This document shows, piece by piece, positions 57,224 to 64,000 of a stretch of 64,000 bases of DNA. Numbering within the stretch: position 1 is the stretch's first letter; each line of letters opens with the position of its first letter. The notes below the pieces were generated by a model. That model was not told where the DNA came from. It saw nothing but the letters and a program-made list of their open reading frames with translations, and made no database searches. The DNA comes from Pseudomonas sp. MF4836 (GTDB lineage: Bacteria > Pseudomonadota > Gammaproteobacteria > Pseudomonadales > Pseudomonadaceae), in NCBI RefSeq assembly GCF_002018875.1, contig NZ_MVOL01000011.1:229329-293328 (forward strand), given 5' to 3'. Position numbers and translations under genes: made by a program.

Positions 57224-60063
57224 GCAAGGAACGCTACGGCATCCGCCGCTTTGCCCTATTGAACACCGCCGGCTACAGCCTGGGCCTGTTCCCGCTGGAA
57301 GAGCCGCTGTCGGTCTACGGGGCGAACAACCTGGGTAAATCCGCCTCGATCAACGCCCTGCAGTTCCCGATTCTGGCGCGCATGTCGGACATGAGTTTCG
57401 GCAAGTACAGCCTGGAACAATCGCGGCGCTTCTACTTCGCCTCGGACACCAGCTACATCCTGGTGGAAGTGTCCCTGCCCCATGGCCCCCATGTGATCGG
57501 CGTGGTCGGGCGTGGCCCGGGCGGTGGTTTCGGTCACCAGTTCTTCGCCTATGCCGGGCAGCTGGATCTGGCCCATTACCAGAAAGACGACACCTGCCTG
57601 CGCCAGAAAGAACTGTTCACCAATCTTGAGCGCCAGGGCCTCAAGGCCTATGAGCTCAAGCCTGATGAACTGCGGCGCCTGCTGGTCGGCGGTCACACCT
57701 CGATCCCGCTGGACCTGACCCTGATTCCGCTGCGCTCCACCAGCGAGCAGAGCCTGAAGACCTTCCGCGCGCTCTTTATCAACCTGCTGCACATGCGCGA
57801 AATCACCGCGGCCAAGCTCAAGCAGCTGTTCCTCGATGCCTTCGAGCACAGCCTGCGTTCCGGCAGCGTCGACTATATCGCCGCCTGCGAAGAAGCCTTC
57901 CGCGACGTGCGCCGCATGGAGCAGGACTACAACTGCCTGGTGTCTGCCGGCCCGCTGGTGGAAGCCCTGGCCAACGGCGTGAAGCAGCGCGACCTGCTGC
58001 GCGGCAAGCTGCACCGTATTTCGCCGCTGCTGGATTCGCTGCTCGGCACCTGGTCCGACTACGCCAGTGCCCGCAAGGAAGAACTGACGGTCCAGGCCGA
58101 GCACTACCGCAACGAACAGGACGCCCTGCAAAACGATCAGCGCGGCGGCACCCAGGAACTGATGCGCCTGGAGCGGGAAATCAGCGGCATCCAACGCTGG
58201 CTCGGCGAGTTGTCGGTGCTCAAGCATCGCTTTGCCCTGGTCGATGACGTGAAAGTCCTGGAGCAGCAACTGCTGGCGGCCAAGGATGCCCACGATGAAC
58301 TGGCCGGCGCCCTGGCCCAATCCCGGCAGTTCTCTGCCGAGGACCTGGAAGAGCGCCTGCGGGACCTGGAAAAACGCCTGAAGTCGGTCAAGCAGCAACT
58401 CGATCACGCCGACAACAACAGCTATGCCCGACTGCGCGAAGAGTTTTCGCAGCAGGACGTCGAACGCCTGATGCGCCTGTTCAACAGCGCCCTGTTCAGC
58501 CTGCCCCTGGGCGAGCACGGCATTGCGCTGGACGAGAACGGCGAGTGGGTCAAATCCATGGAGCTGATCCTCGACGCCTTCAAGGGCGAGCGTTTCGAAG
58601 TGCCGGGGCTGAGCATCGACCTGTCGCACATCGAACCGCCTGCGCTGCAGGCCCTGGCCGACCGCGCCGCCCTGCGCGACCAGAAGGAGCGCCTGGAAAA
58701 AGAACTCAAGCAACTCAAGACCCAGCAAGCCGTGGCCGCTGACCGCGCCGCGAGCAAGACCCAGACCGAAGCGCTGTACCAGCAGGTGCTGGACGCGCAA
58801 AAAGCCCTGGAAGACTTCCGCCGCGCACAAACCCTGAGTGCCGAGGAAGGCGAGAAACTCGAACAGCTGGCGCAGATGGAAGCCGCCCAGGACGAACTCA
58901 AGCGCTCCAGCGACGCCTTCACCGAGCGCGTCCAGCAACTGTCGGCCAAGCTGCAATTGGTTGGACGGCAAATTGCCGATATGGAAGCCAAGCAACGCAC
59001 CCTCGACGACGCTCTGCGCCGCCGCCAGCTGTTGCCTGCCGATCTGCCATTTGGCACGCCGTGCATGGACCCGATCGATGACTCGATGGACAACCTGCTG
59101 CCCCTGCTCAACGACTATCAGGACAGCTGGCAGGGCTTGCAGCGGGTCGACGGACAGATCGAGGCGCTGTACGCCCAGGTCCGTCTCAAGGGCGTGGCCA
59201 AGTTCGACAGCGAAGACGATGTCGAGCGCCGCCTGCAACTGTTGATCAACGCCTATGCCCACCGCACCGACGAAGCCCTGACCCTGGGCAAGGCACGTCG
59301 CGCGGCGGTCACCGACATCGCCCGGACCCTGCGCAATATTCGCAGCGACTACGACAGCCTCGAACACCAGTTGGCGCTGTTCAACCGCGAGATCAACAAA
59401 CGCCAGGTATCCAACCTGCAGAGCTTCCGCATCGTCCTTGCGCCGAACAAGGAAGCGCTGAAGCACATCGATCAGATCATCCACAGTGCCGGTCAGTATG
59501 AAGAAGGCGAAACCCTGTCGGTGTTCGACCTGAGCCAGAGTGCCGAGCAGGACAACAAGAACGAAGAGGCCAAGGAGTACCTGGCGCGCCTGGTGGCAGC
59601 CAACCATAACCAGTTGGGCCTCAAGGACCTGTTCGAACTGGCGTTCGAGATCACCAAGGTCAATGGCCAACCGGTGATCCACACCGACATCGACGGCGCG
59701 GCGTCCAACGGCACCACCATGACCATCAAGGCGCTGACCAACATGTACTTGTTGCTGCACTTGATGGATCGCGGCCAGGCCGGACGCGTGCGCTTGCCGT
59801 ACTACCTCGATGAGGCCGCCGACATCGACGAGAAGAACCAGGCCGCACTGCTGGAAACCAGCCTGCAACTGGGCTTCGTGCCGATCCTGGCCAGCGTCAA
59901 ACCCCAGGTATCGGCCCATGTCGCCATCGACCTCGAAGGCGGCAGCGGCCCGAACGGTATCTACATCGACGAGGCGGACTGGAAGTTCATCCGCCGTCAC
60001 GATCAGGTCAAGGCAACCTTGAACGTCGCAGCAGAACCGGAAGCGGAGCTGGACCCGATTTAA
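57220..60063 (+). CDS. mksB: MksB, SMC-like ATPase of MksBEF condensin
   Basis: 947 residues, shorter than SMC/MukB and typical of MksB. The N-terminal head has Walker A GANNLGKSAS (residues 34-43). Coiled-coil arms occupy about 270-420 and 480-750, with a small hinge near 440-470. The C-terminal head has the signature-like SNGTTMTIKALTN and Walker B YYLDEAADID with Asp864 and Glu865. The complex organises and compacts chromosomes or excludes plasmids. The fourth component MksG/JetD does not follow: a strong terminator and the convergent LetB-like gene come next. Confidence 0.95.
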   Translation: MSKERYGIRRFALLNTAGYSLGLFPLEEPLSVYGANNLGKSASINALQFPILARMSDMSFGKYSLEQSRRFYFASDTSYILVEVSLPHGPHVIGVVGRGPGGGFGHQFFAYAGQLDLAHYQKDDTCLRQKELFTNLERQGLKAYELKPDELRRLLVGGHTSIPLDLTLIPLRSTSEQSLKTFRALFINLLHMREITAAKLKQLFLDAFEHSLRSGSVDYIAACEEAFRDVRRMEQDYNCLVSAGPLVEALANGVKQRDLLRGKLHRISPLLDSLLGTWSDYASARKEELTVQAEHYRNEQDALQNDQRGGTQELMRLEREISGIQRWLGELSVLKHRFALVDDVKVLEQQLLAAKDAHDELAGALAQSRQFSAEDLEERLRDLEKRLKSVKQQLDHADNNSYARLREEFSQQDVERLMRLFNSALFSLPLGEHGIALDENGEWVKSMELILDAFKGERFEVPGLSIDLSHIEPPALQALADRAALRDQKERLEKELKQLKTQQAVAADRAASKTQTEALYQQVLDAQKALEDFRRAQTLSAEEGEKLEQLAQMEAAQDELKRSSDAFTERVQQLSAKLQLVGRQIADMEAKQRTLDDALRRRQLLPADLPFGTPCMDPIDDSMDNLLPLLNDYQDSWQGLQRVDGQIEALYAQVRLKGVAKFDSEDDVERRLQLLINAYAHRTDEALTLGKARRAAVTDIARTLRNIRSDYDSLEHQLALFNREINKRQVSNLQSFRIVLAPNKEALKHIDQIIHSAGQYEEGETLSVFDLSQSAEQDNKNEEAKEYLARLVAANHNQLGLKDLFELAFEITKVNGQPVIHTDIDGAASNGTTMTIKALTNMYLLLHLMDRGQAGRVRLPYYLDEAADIDEKNQAALLETSLQLGFVPILASVKPQVSAHVAIDLEGGSGPNGIYIDEADWKFIRRHDQVKATLNVAAEPEAELDPI

Positions 60064-60080
60064 ATCAGGCCCGCCGCAAC

Positions 60081-60117
60081 AAAAAGGCCGCGATCTTCAC
60101 AGATCGCGGCCTTTTTT
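60081..60117. terminator. Bidirectional rho-independent terminator
   Basis: AAAAAGGCCGCGATC (60081-60095) and GATCGCGGCCTTTTTT (60102-60117) form a perfect stem around TTCACA, with T-runs on both strands. It ends the mks operon and probably also the convergent lipid-transport operon. Confidence 0.96.
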
Positions 60118-60134
60118 ATGGGCACCCGCTGAGC

Positions 60135-62438
60135 TTATTTACCGAGAGGGATCTTCGGCGCCCAGGTCAGCCATTCGTCTTCGAATTTATCGAACAACGG
60201 GAAGGTCTGCTCAGGCCGGGCCGGATTGCCCATGCGCTCGCCGTCTGGCGTGGCGAAGGCGATACCGCCCTGGATCAGGGTTTCCAGGGATTCGGTACGC
60301 ACCGTCGCGCCCTTGAACAAGCCGAAGTCCAGGCCAAAGCCGCTGGTGTTCCAGAAGCGCGTGCCGCCACGAATCAGCGGTGCGTACTTGGGTTCGATCA
60401 GCACCCGAATCAGCACTCGATCGGCGGTTTTGCCCAACTCGTAACCGGTGACCTTGCCCACCGCCACTTCGCGATAAGTCACCGGCACCCCGACCTTCAA
60501 TGAACCGCGGCGCGCAGCGCTGAGCACCAGGCTCAGGCCGGCTTCAGGCGCAGCGGTTTCCGGTGGTTGGGCCAGGGCGATAAAGCTGGTCTGCGCCCCA
60601 AGGCTCTTCGCGGCAGGTTGGACTTCGATGTATTGACCGGTAACCAGGGTTTCCAGGTTGGCGGTCTTGATCAGGCCCAACTCGGGCTTGACCACCCAGA
60701 ACTGGCTGCCAACCCGGGCGATGCGCTCCGGCACCTCGGTGATACGTGCCTTGAGCACCACCGACTGCAAGTCGGCACTCAGGTCGACCTCTTCGATCTT
60801 GCCCACATCCAGGCCTTTGAAACGAATCGGCGTTCCGGAGCGCAGGCCATCGGCGCGGTCAACCTTGATGCTGATCAGGGTGCCCTTTTGCGCCGCCTCT
60901 TCCTGATTGGCAAACAGGCGGAAGCGCGGGATACGTTTCTTCAGGGCCACGTTAGGCCGTGGCGTATCAAAGGCGATGCCGCCCGCCATCAGGCTCTGCA
61001 GGGATTCGCTCTTGACCTGGATGCCGCCGGTCAAGCCACCGGTCAGGGTGATGCCGCTGACGTTCCAGAAGCGGGTCGAACCGTTGACCAGGTTTTCGTA
61101 TTCCTTCTCGATGTGCACCCCGATCACCAACTGCTTGCGGGTGCGCGAGAACTGGTAACTCTGTACCGAACCGACCTTGACCTGTTTGTAGAGAATCGGA
61201 CTGCCGACATCCAGCGAGCCCAGGTTATCGGTGAACAGCACCATGTGCAGGCCGGGGGAGCGCAGGTCCAGCGGCGGCGCCTTGGCTCGGGCCTCGAACT
61301 CCCGTTGCGGCGCGGCGCCCTTGTCCCCAGGTCGGATGGCGATGTAGTTGCCTTTCACCAGCGCCTCGAGCCCGGTGATGCCAGCCAGGGAAATCGACGG
61401 TTTGACGATCCAGAACTGCGTGCCCTGGACCAGGTAGTCCTCTGCCAGAGGGTCCAGGGTCAACTCTGCGGTGGCGCTGGACAGGTCAGGGTCGACCTTC
61501 AAGGTTTTCAAGCTGCCGACCTGGATGCCTTTGTACATCACCGGCGTGCGACCGGCTTGCAGGCCTTCGAAGTCGGACAGTTTGACCTTGACCCGAATCC
61601 CGGCCTGGGCCGCGTCGAAATCCTCATACAGACGGAACGGCAGGCTTGGGTCGGTGGGCGGGCTGTCCTTGCGGTTCTCCGGCGTGGCAAACGCAATACC
61701 GCCGGCGACGATGCTGGCCAGGGATTCACTGCGCAGTTTCACCCCGGACAGGTTGGCGTCGATGCTGATGCCGCTGGCATTCCAGAAACGCGTGTGTTTG
61801 CGCACCAGGTTGGCGTAGGTCGGCTCGATAAAGACTTTGATCTCGACCGTGTTCTGGTCTTCCGACAGCAGGTAGCTTTTGACCTGGCCGACCTGGATCT
61901 GTTTGTAGAACACCGGGCTGCCACGGTTCAGCGAGCCCAGCCGCTCGGCCTTGATGGTCAGGTGCAGCCCGGGCTTGAGGTCCGATAGCGGAGGCTCCTG
62001 AGCCAGCGCCTTGAACTTGCGCGAAGGCTCGCCTTCACCAGGGCTGACCGCGATGTAGTTACCGGAGACCAGGGTTTCCAGGCCGGTGATCCCGGCCAGG
62101 GTCACGCTGGGTTTGACCAGCCAGAAGCGGGTGCCGGTCTTGAGGTACTGCTCGACATCCTTGTTCATCTCAACGGTGGCGATCACCCCTTTGGAGTTGC
62201 CCTCGTCGTCCAGGGCCAGGGTCTTGACCTTGCCCACCGGCATGCCTTTGTAGACCACTTCGGTCTTGTTCGCCTGGATGCCCTCGCCGCTTTCAAAGCG
62301 GACCTGAACCTCGATGCCGGTCTGGCTGTAGGCACGCCAGCCCAACCAGCCACCGATGATCAACGCGATCAGGGGCAAGACCCAGATGGCCGACCAGTTT
62401 GAGGCAGGACGGGTTTTAGCTTTAGGCAAATCACTCAT
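60135..62438 (-). CDS. LetB/PqiB-like intermembrane lipid transport protein with six MCE domains
   Basis: 767 residues. One N-terminal membrane helix (IWVLPLIALIIGGWLGW) is followed by six MCE domains, starting near residues 42, 158, 280, 397, 515 and 635. Each has the pattern ...G.L..GSPV.YK.I.VG.V or its relatives (KTEVVYKGMPVGKV; RGSPVFYKQIQVGQV; RTPVMYKGIQVGSL; SPILYKQVKVGSV; SGTPIRFKGLDVGKI; VPVTYREVAVGKV). PqiB has three and E. coli LetB (YebT) seven, so six is intermediate. Stacked MCE rings form a tunnel for lipids between membranes. It overlaps the preceding gene by eight bases and no pqiC-like gene follows. Confidence 0.9.
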   Translation of the reverse strand: MSDLPKAKTRPASNWSAIWVLPLIALIIGGWLGWRAYSQTGIEVQVRFESGEGIQANKTEVVYKGMPVGKVKTLALDDEGNSKGVIATVEMNKDVEQYLKTGTRFWLVKPSVTLAGITGLETLVSGNYIAVSPGEGEPSRKFKALAQEPPLSDLKPGLHLTIKAERLGSLNRGSPVFYKQIQVGQVKSYLLSEDQNTVEIKVFIEPTYANLVRKHTRFWNASGISIDANLSGVKLRSESLASIVAGGIAFATPENRKDSPPTDPSLPFRLYEDFDAAQAGIRVKVKLSDFEGLQAGRTPVMYKGIQVGSLKTLKVDPDLSSATAELTLDPLAEDYLVQGTQFWIVKPSISLAGITGLEALVKGNYIAIRPGDKGAAPQREFEARAKAPPLDLRSPGLHMVLFTDNLGSLDVGSPILYKQVKVGSVQSYQFSRTRKQLVIGVHIEKEYENLVNGSTRFWNVSGITLTGGLTGGIQVKSESLQSLMAGGIAFDTPRPNVALKKRIPRFRLFANQEEAAQKGTLISIKVDRADGLRSGTPIRFKGLDVGKIEEVDLSADLQSVVLKARITEVPERIARVGSQFWVVKPELGLIKTANLETLVTGQYIEVQPAAKSLGAQTSFIALAQPPETAAPEAGLSLVLSAARRGSLKVGVPVTYREVAVGKVTGYELGKTADRVLIRVLIEPKYAPLIRGGTRFWNTSGFGLDFGLFKGATVRTESLETLIQGGIAFATPDGERMGNPARPEQTFPLFDKFEDEWLTWAPKIPLGK

Positions 62439-63054
62439 GGTCGTCGTCCGACTCCGTGTTATCCCAGATCAGGCGGGGATCAAAAGTTACTGCGGCGAGC
62501 ATTGTCAAAATCACCACACTGGCAAATGCGACCGCACCGAGATTGGCCTCGATGCTGGCCAGCCGACCAAAATTCACCACCGCTACCAGGATGGCGATCA
62601 CAAAAATATCCAACATCGACCAGCGGCCAATGAACTCGATAAAGCGGTACATGATGATGCGCTGGCGTGCCGATAACGGCTGATGGCGCTGCACCGAAAA
62701 CAGCAACAGGGCGATCCCCACCAACTTGAAGGTGGGCACCAGAATACTGGCGATAAATACCACGGCAGCGATAGGGAACATCCCGTGCTGAACCAGGGTG
62801 ATGACACCCGACATGATGGTGTCCCCTTCGCCCTGCCCCAGGGTGCTGACCGTCATGATCGGCAGCAGGTTGGCCGGGATATAGAGGATCGCTGCGGTGA
62901 TCAGCAACGCCCAGGTCCGCATGATGCTATTCGGGCGCCGCGGATGAACCAGCGCCCCGCAACGGGTACAGACCTGCTCGTCGGCATCGGGTTCCTGCTT
63001 GTTCAATTCATGGCATTCGGTACAGATCAGAATGCCCGCCTCAATCGCCCGCAT
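62431..63054 (-). CDS. PqiA/LetA-like membrane protein, second half-size copy
   Basis: 207 residues from the ATG at 63054; the longer frame includes 29 residues of unlikely sequence. An N-terminal zinc ribbon has CTECHEL and CTRCGAL. Four helices follow with the conserved LYIPANLLPIMTVSTLGQG and FKLVGIALLLF. This is one PqiA domain, whereas PqiA and LetA of E. coli contain two in one chain. With the gene upstream it therefore forms the equivalent of a split LetA. It overlaps that gene by 14 bases and the MCE gene by eight. Confidence 0.9.
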   Translation of the reverse strand: MRAIEAGILICTECHELNKQEPDADEQVCTRCGALVHPRRPNSIMRTWALLITAAILYIPANLLPIMTVSTLGQGEGDTIMSGVITLVQHGMFPIAAVVFIASILVPTFKLVGIALLLFSVQRHQPLSARQRIIMYRFIEFIGRWSMLDIFVIAILVAVVNFGRLASIEANLGAVAFASVVILTMLAAVTFDPRLIWDNTESDDDHE

Positions 63055-63700
63055 GAAGATCCTCTCCTGACAAGGCCTCCCAGATCTGATGCGGCGACAT
63101 GACCACTTCCAACCAGACCTGGACCAATAACAAACTGACAAAACACACTAGGCCCAGGCCCACCGAGATGGCGGCCAAGTCGGCCAATTTGACGATCGCG
63201 ACCAGCACGCCCATCAAATAAACCTCCAACATGCCCCAGTCGCGCAGATGGTGATAAATGCGGTAAAGCAACAAACCGTAACTGCGGCCGATATTCCAGC
63301 GGATGCTCAGCAATACCAGCAGTTGGCACAGCAGCTTGAGCAGCGGAATCCCCATGCTGCACAGGAACACCACGACGGCCACACCCTGCATGCCGGTATT
63401 GAACAAACCCAGCACACCACTCCAGACCGTATCTTCGGATGTCTGCCCGAGTAGATTGAGCTGCATGATGGGTAAAAAGTTCGCAGGGACGTACAACAAC
63501 AAGGCGGCAATCACCAACGCCAGGCTGCGCTCTACGACATTATGACGATGGGCATAAAGCTCGTAGCCACAGCGCGGGCACAGGGCTTTTTCACCGTGAG
63601 CGAGCTCAGGCTTGCGCATCAAGAGATCACACTCGTGGCAGGCCACCAGGTCGTCCAGCGGTAAATCTGACAACCCGGAGGCGTCAACCGGATCTGGCAT
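63041..63700 (-). CDS. PqiA/LetA-like membrane protein, first half-size copy
   Basis: 219 residues. The zinc ribbon is CHECDLL...CPRCGYEL, followed by four helices with the PqiA signature LLYVPANFLPIMQLNLLGQT and LLKLLCQLLVLLS. It is the first gene of the three-gene operon and probably starts from a promoter in the 63701-63870 gap. LetA/PqiA proteins sit in the inner membrane and feed lipids to the MCE tunnel. The product resembles the N-terminal half of LetA, the next gene the C-terminal half. Confidence 0.9.
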   Translation of the reverse strand: MPDPVDASGLSDLPLDDLVACHECDLLMRKPELAHGEKALCPRCGYELYAHRHNVVERSLALVIAALLLYVPANFLPIMQLNLLGQTSEDTVWSGVLGLFNTGMQGVAVVVFLCSMGIPLLKLLCQLLVLLSIRWNIGRSYGLLLYRIYHHLRDWGMLEVYLMGVLVAIVKLADLAAISVGLGLVCFVSLLLVQVWLEVVMSPHQIWEALSGEDLHAGD

Positions 63701-63870
63701 AAGGGACTCTGGCTCTAAAAGGGGTAGCCGCTATTCTAGTGTCCTGGCCTGAAAATAACTGTGCAAATTTGTGGCGGGCACAGCGGCAAACTTCAAGTGG
63801 ATAGCGGCAAGCGCGAGCCGAATGAGGTGCCTGCAAGGTCGTCCCCGCACAGCCAGCACTTTCCTGCGCG

Positions 63871-63909
63871 CAAAAACAAAACCCCTGATTGCGTTAGCAA
63901 TCAGGGGTT
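63871..63909 (-). terminator. Rho-independent terminator of the rRNA operon
   Basis: AACCCCTGATTGC (63880-63892) and GCAATCAGGGGTT (63897-63909) form a perfect 13-bp stem around GTTA, and on the minus strand it is followed by TTTTGTTTTT. It lies just after the 5S rRNA 3' end. Confidence 0.95.
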
Positions 63910-63921
63910 CTGGAATTTAAT

Positions 63922-64000
63922 CTTGACGATGACCTACTCTCACATGGGGAAACCCCACACTACCATCGGCGATGCATCGTTTCACTGCTGAGTTCGGGAT
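63922..64000 (-). rRNA. rrf: 5S ribosomal RNA, 3' part
   Basis: Read on the minus strand the final ~79 bases are the Pseudomonas 5S sequence from ATCCCGAACTCAGCAGTGAA through GATGCATCGCCGATGGTAGT to GTAGGTCATCGTCAAGA. The 5' ~40 bases lie beyond the window. An rRNA operon is therefore expected to the right, transcribed toward this window. The exact 3' end may differ by one or two bases. Confidence 0.96.

Noticed and set aside
57256..60000. A 914-codon open frame on the minus strand opposite mksB
   Set aside because: It is a codon-bias shadow of mksB, which has intact Walker motifs. The antisense product has no recognisable features.
55249..60063. Complete Wadjet anti-plasmid defence system
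   Set aside because: Only the three condensin genes are present. No JetD/MksG nuclease gene follows.
63761..63991. Plus-strand frame over the 5S rRNA end
   Set aside because: It overlaps the rRNA terminator and the 5S gene and has no ribosome site.
1..64000. CRISPR arrays, prophage or integrative element
   Set aside because: No regularly spaced repeats, integrase, phage structural genes or direct repeats next to the tRNA-Met were seen.

Overview
The window is high-GC bacterial DNA with the gene families and small-gene repertoire of a fluorescent-group Pseudomonas (gamma-proteobacteria). Supporting signs are an OprD-family porin, DUF2790 and DUF3077-type small proteins, a PtrA-like copper-responsive peptide, GTAG-headed REP sequences with a RAYT transposase, MksBEF condensin, and a 5S rRNA typical of the genus. 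Nothing looks like a prophage, plasmid, CRISPR array or large genomic island. The window is a run of chromosomal metabolic, transport and regulatory genes with a few accessory insertions.

Layout. 1-4.9 kb: the end of a polyamine-type ABC binding protein, an amidase, an elongator tRNA-Met, then a LuxR regulator divergent from an orphan polyamine-type binding protein. 5.0-9.0 kb: an iron/siderophore unit made of a FecI sigma factor, a FecR regulator and a TonB-dependent receptor, with a Fur-box-like site upstream of fecI. 9.2-14.3 kb: a GST, a DHA2 exporter with divergent LysR, and a lipoprotein gamma-glutamyltransferase. 14.3-16.6 kb: two related membrane proteins containing three copies of one four-helix unit, a REP pair, and a structured leader in front of a DUF3077-like gene. 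16.9-29.9 kb: a HigBA toxin-antitoxin pair, several regulator/enzyme or regulator/exporter pairs (HxlR-quinone oxidoreductase, AraC-LysE, LysR-MFS), acetyltransferases and a soluble PAS-PAS chemoreceptor resembling BdlA. 30-41 kb: a metal-related block with an OprD porin, PtrA-like peptide, CzcCBA efflux pump, CzcR-type response regulator lacking an adjacent kinase, and a CzcD-type CDF exporter. A REP-flanked RAYT gene lies inside it. 41-53 kb: gluconate permease, LprI-like protein, MHS permease, a PanB paralogue with a MocR regulator, AtoE-type fatty acid transporter, a Tat-lipoprotein phospholipase C/acid phosphatase, a secreted unknown, and carbonic anhydrase. 53-64 kb: rimI with an upstream gene that I propose encodes the DNA polymerase III psi subunit (HolD), the mksFEB condensin operon, a LetAB/Pqi-like lipid transport operon, and the 3' end of a 5S rRNA gene.

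Themes. Metal handling is the clearest multi-gene programme. A nearly identical 15-bp site, TTnCAnAAnTGTAAT, precedes the porin and the PtrA-like gene, and a weaker version precedes czcCBA/czcR, so one regulator may control the block. The envelope is served by a LetAB-like machine whose LetA is split into two genes and whose LetB has six MCE domains. The best candidates for undescribed biology are the DUF3077 leader, whose internal decamer is exactly complementary to the ribosome binding site, the HolD assignment, the triplicated membrane unit, and the RAYT with a damaged HUH motif.

All calls rest on reading translations, motifs and gene order. No database search was possible. Starts were moved from the longest frame wherever a Shine-Dalgarno sequence, signal peptide or family N-terminus favoured a downstream codon.
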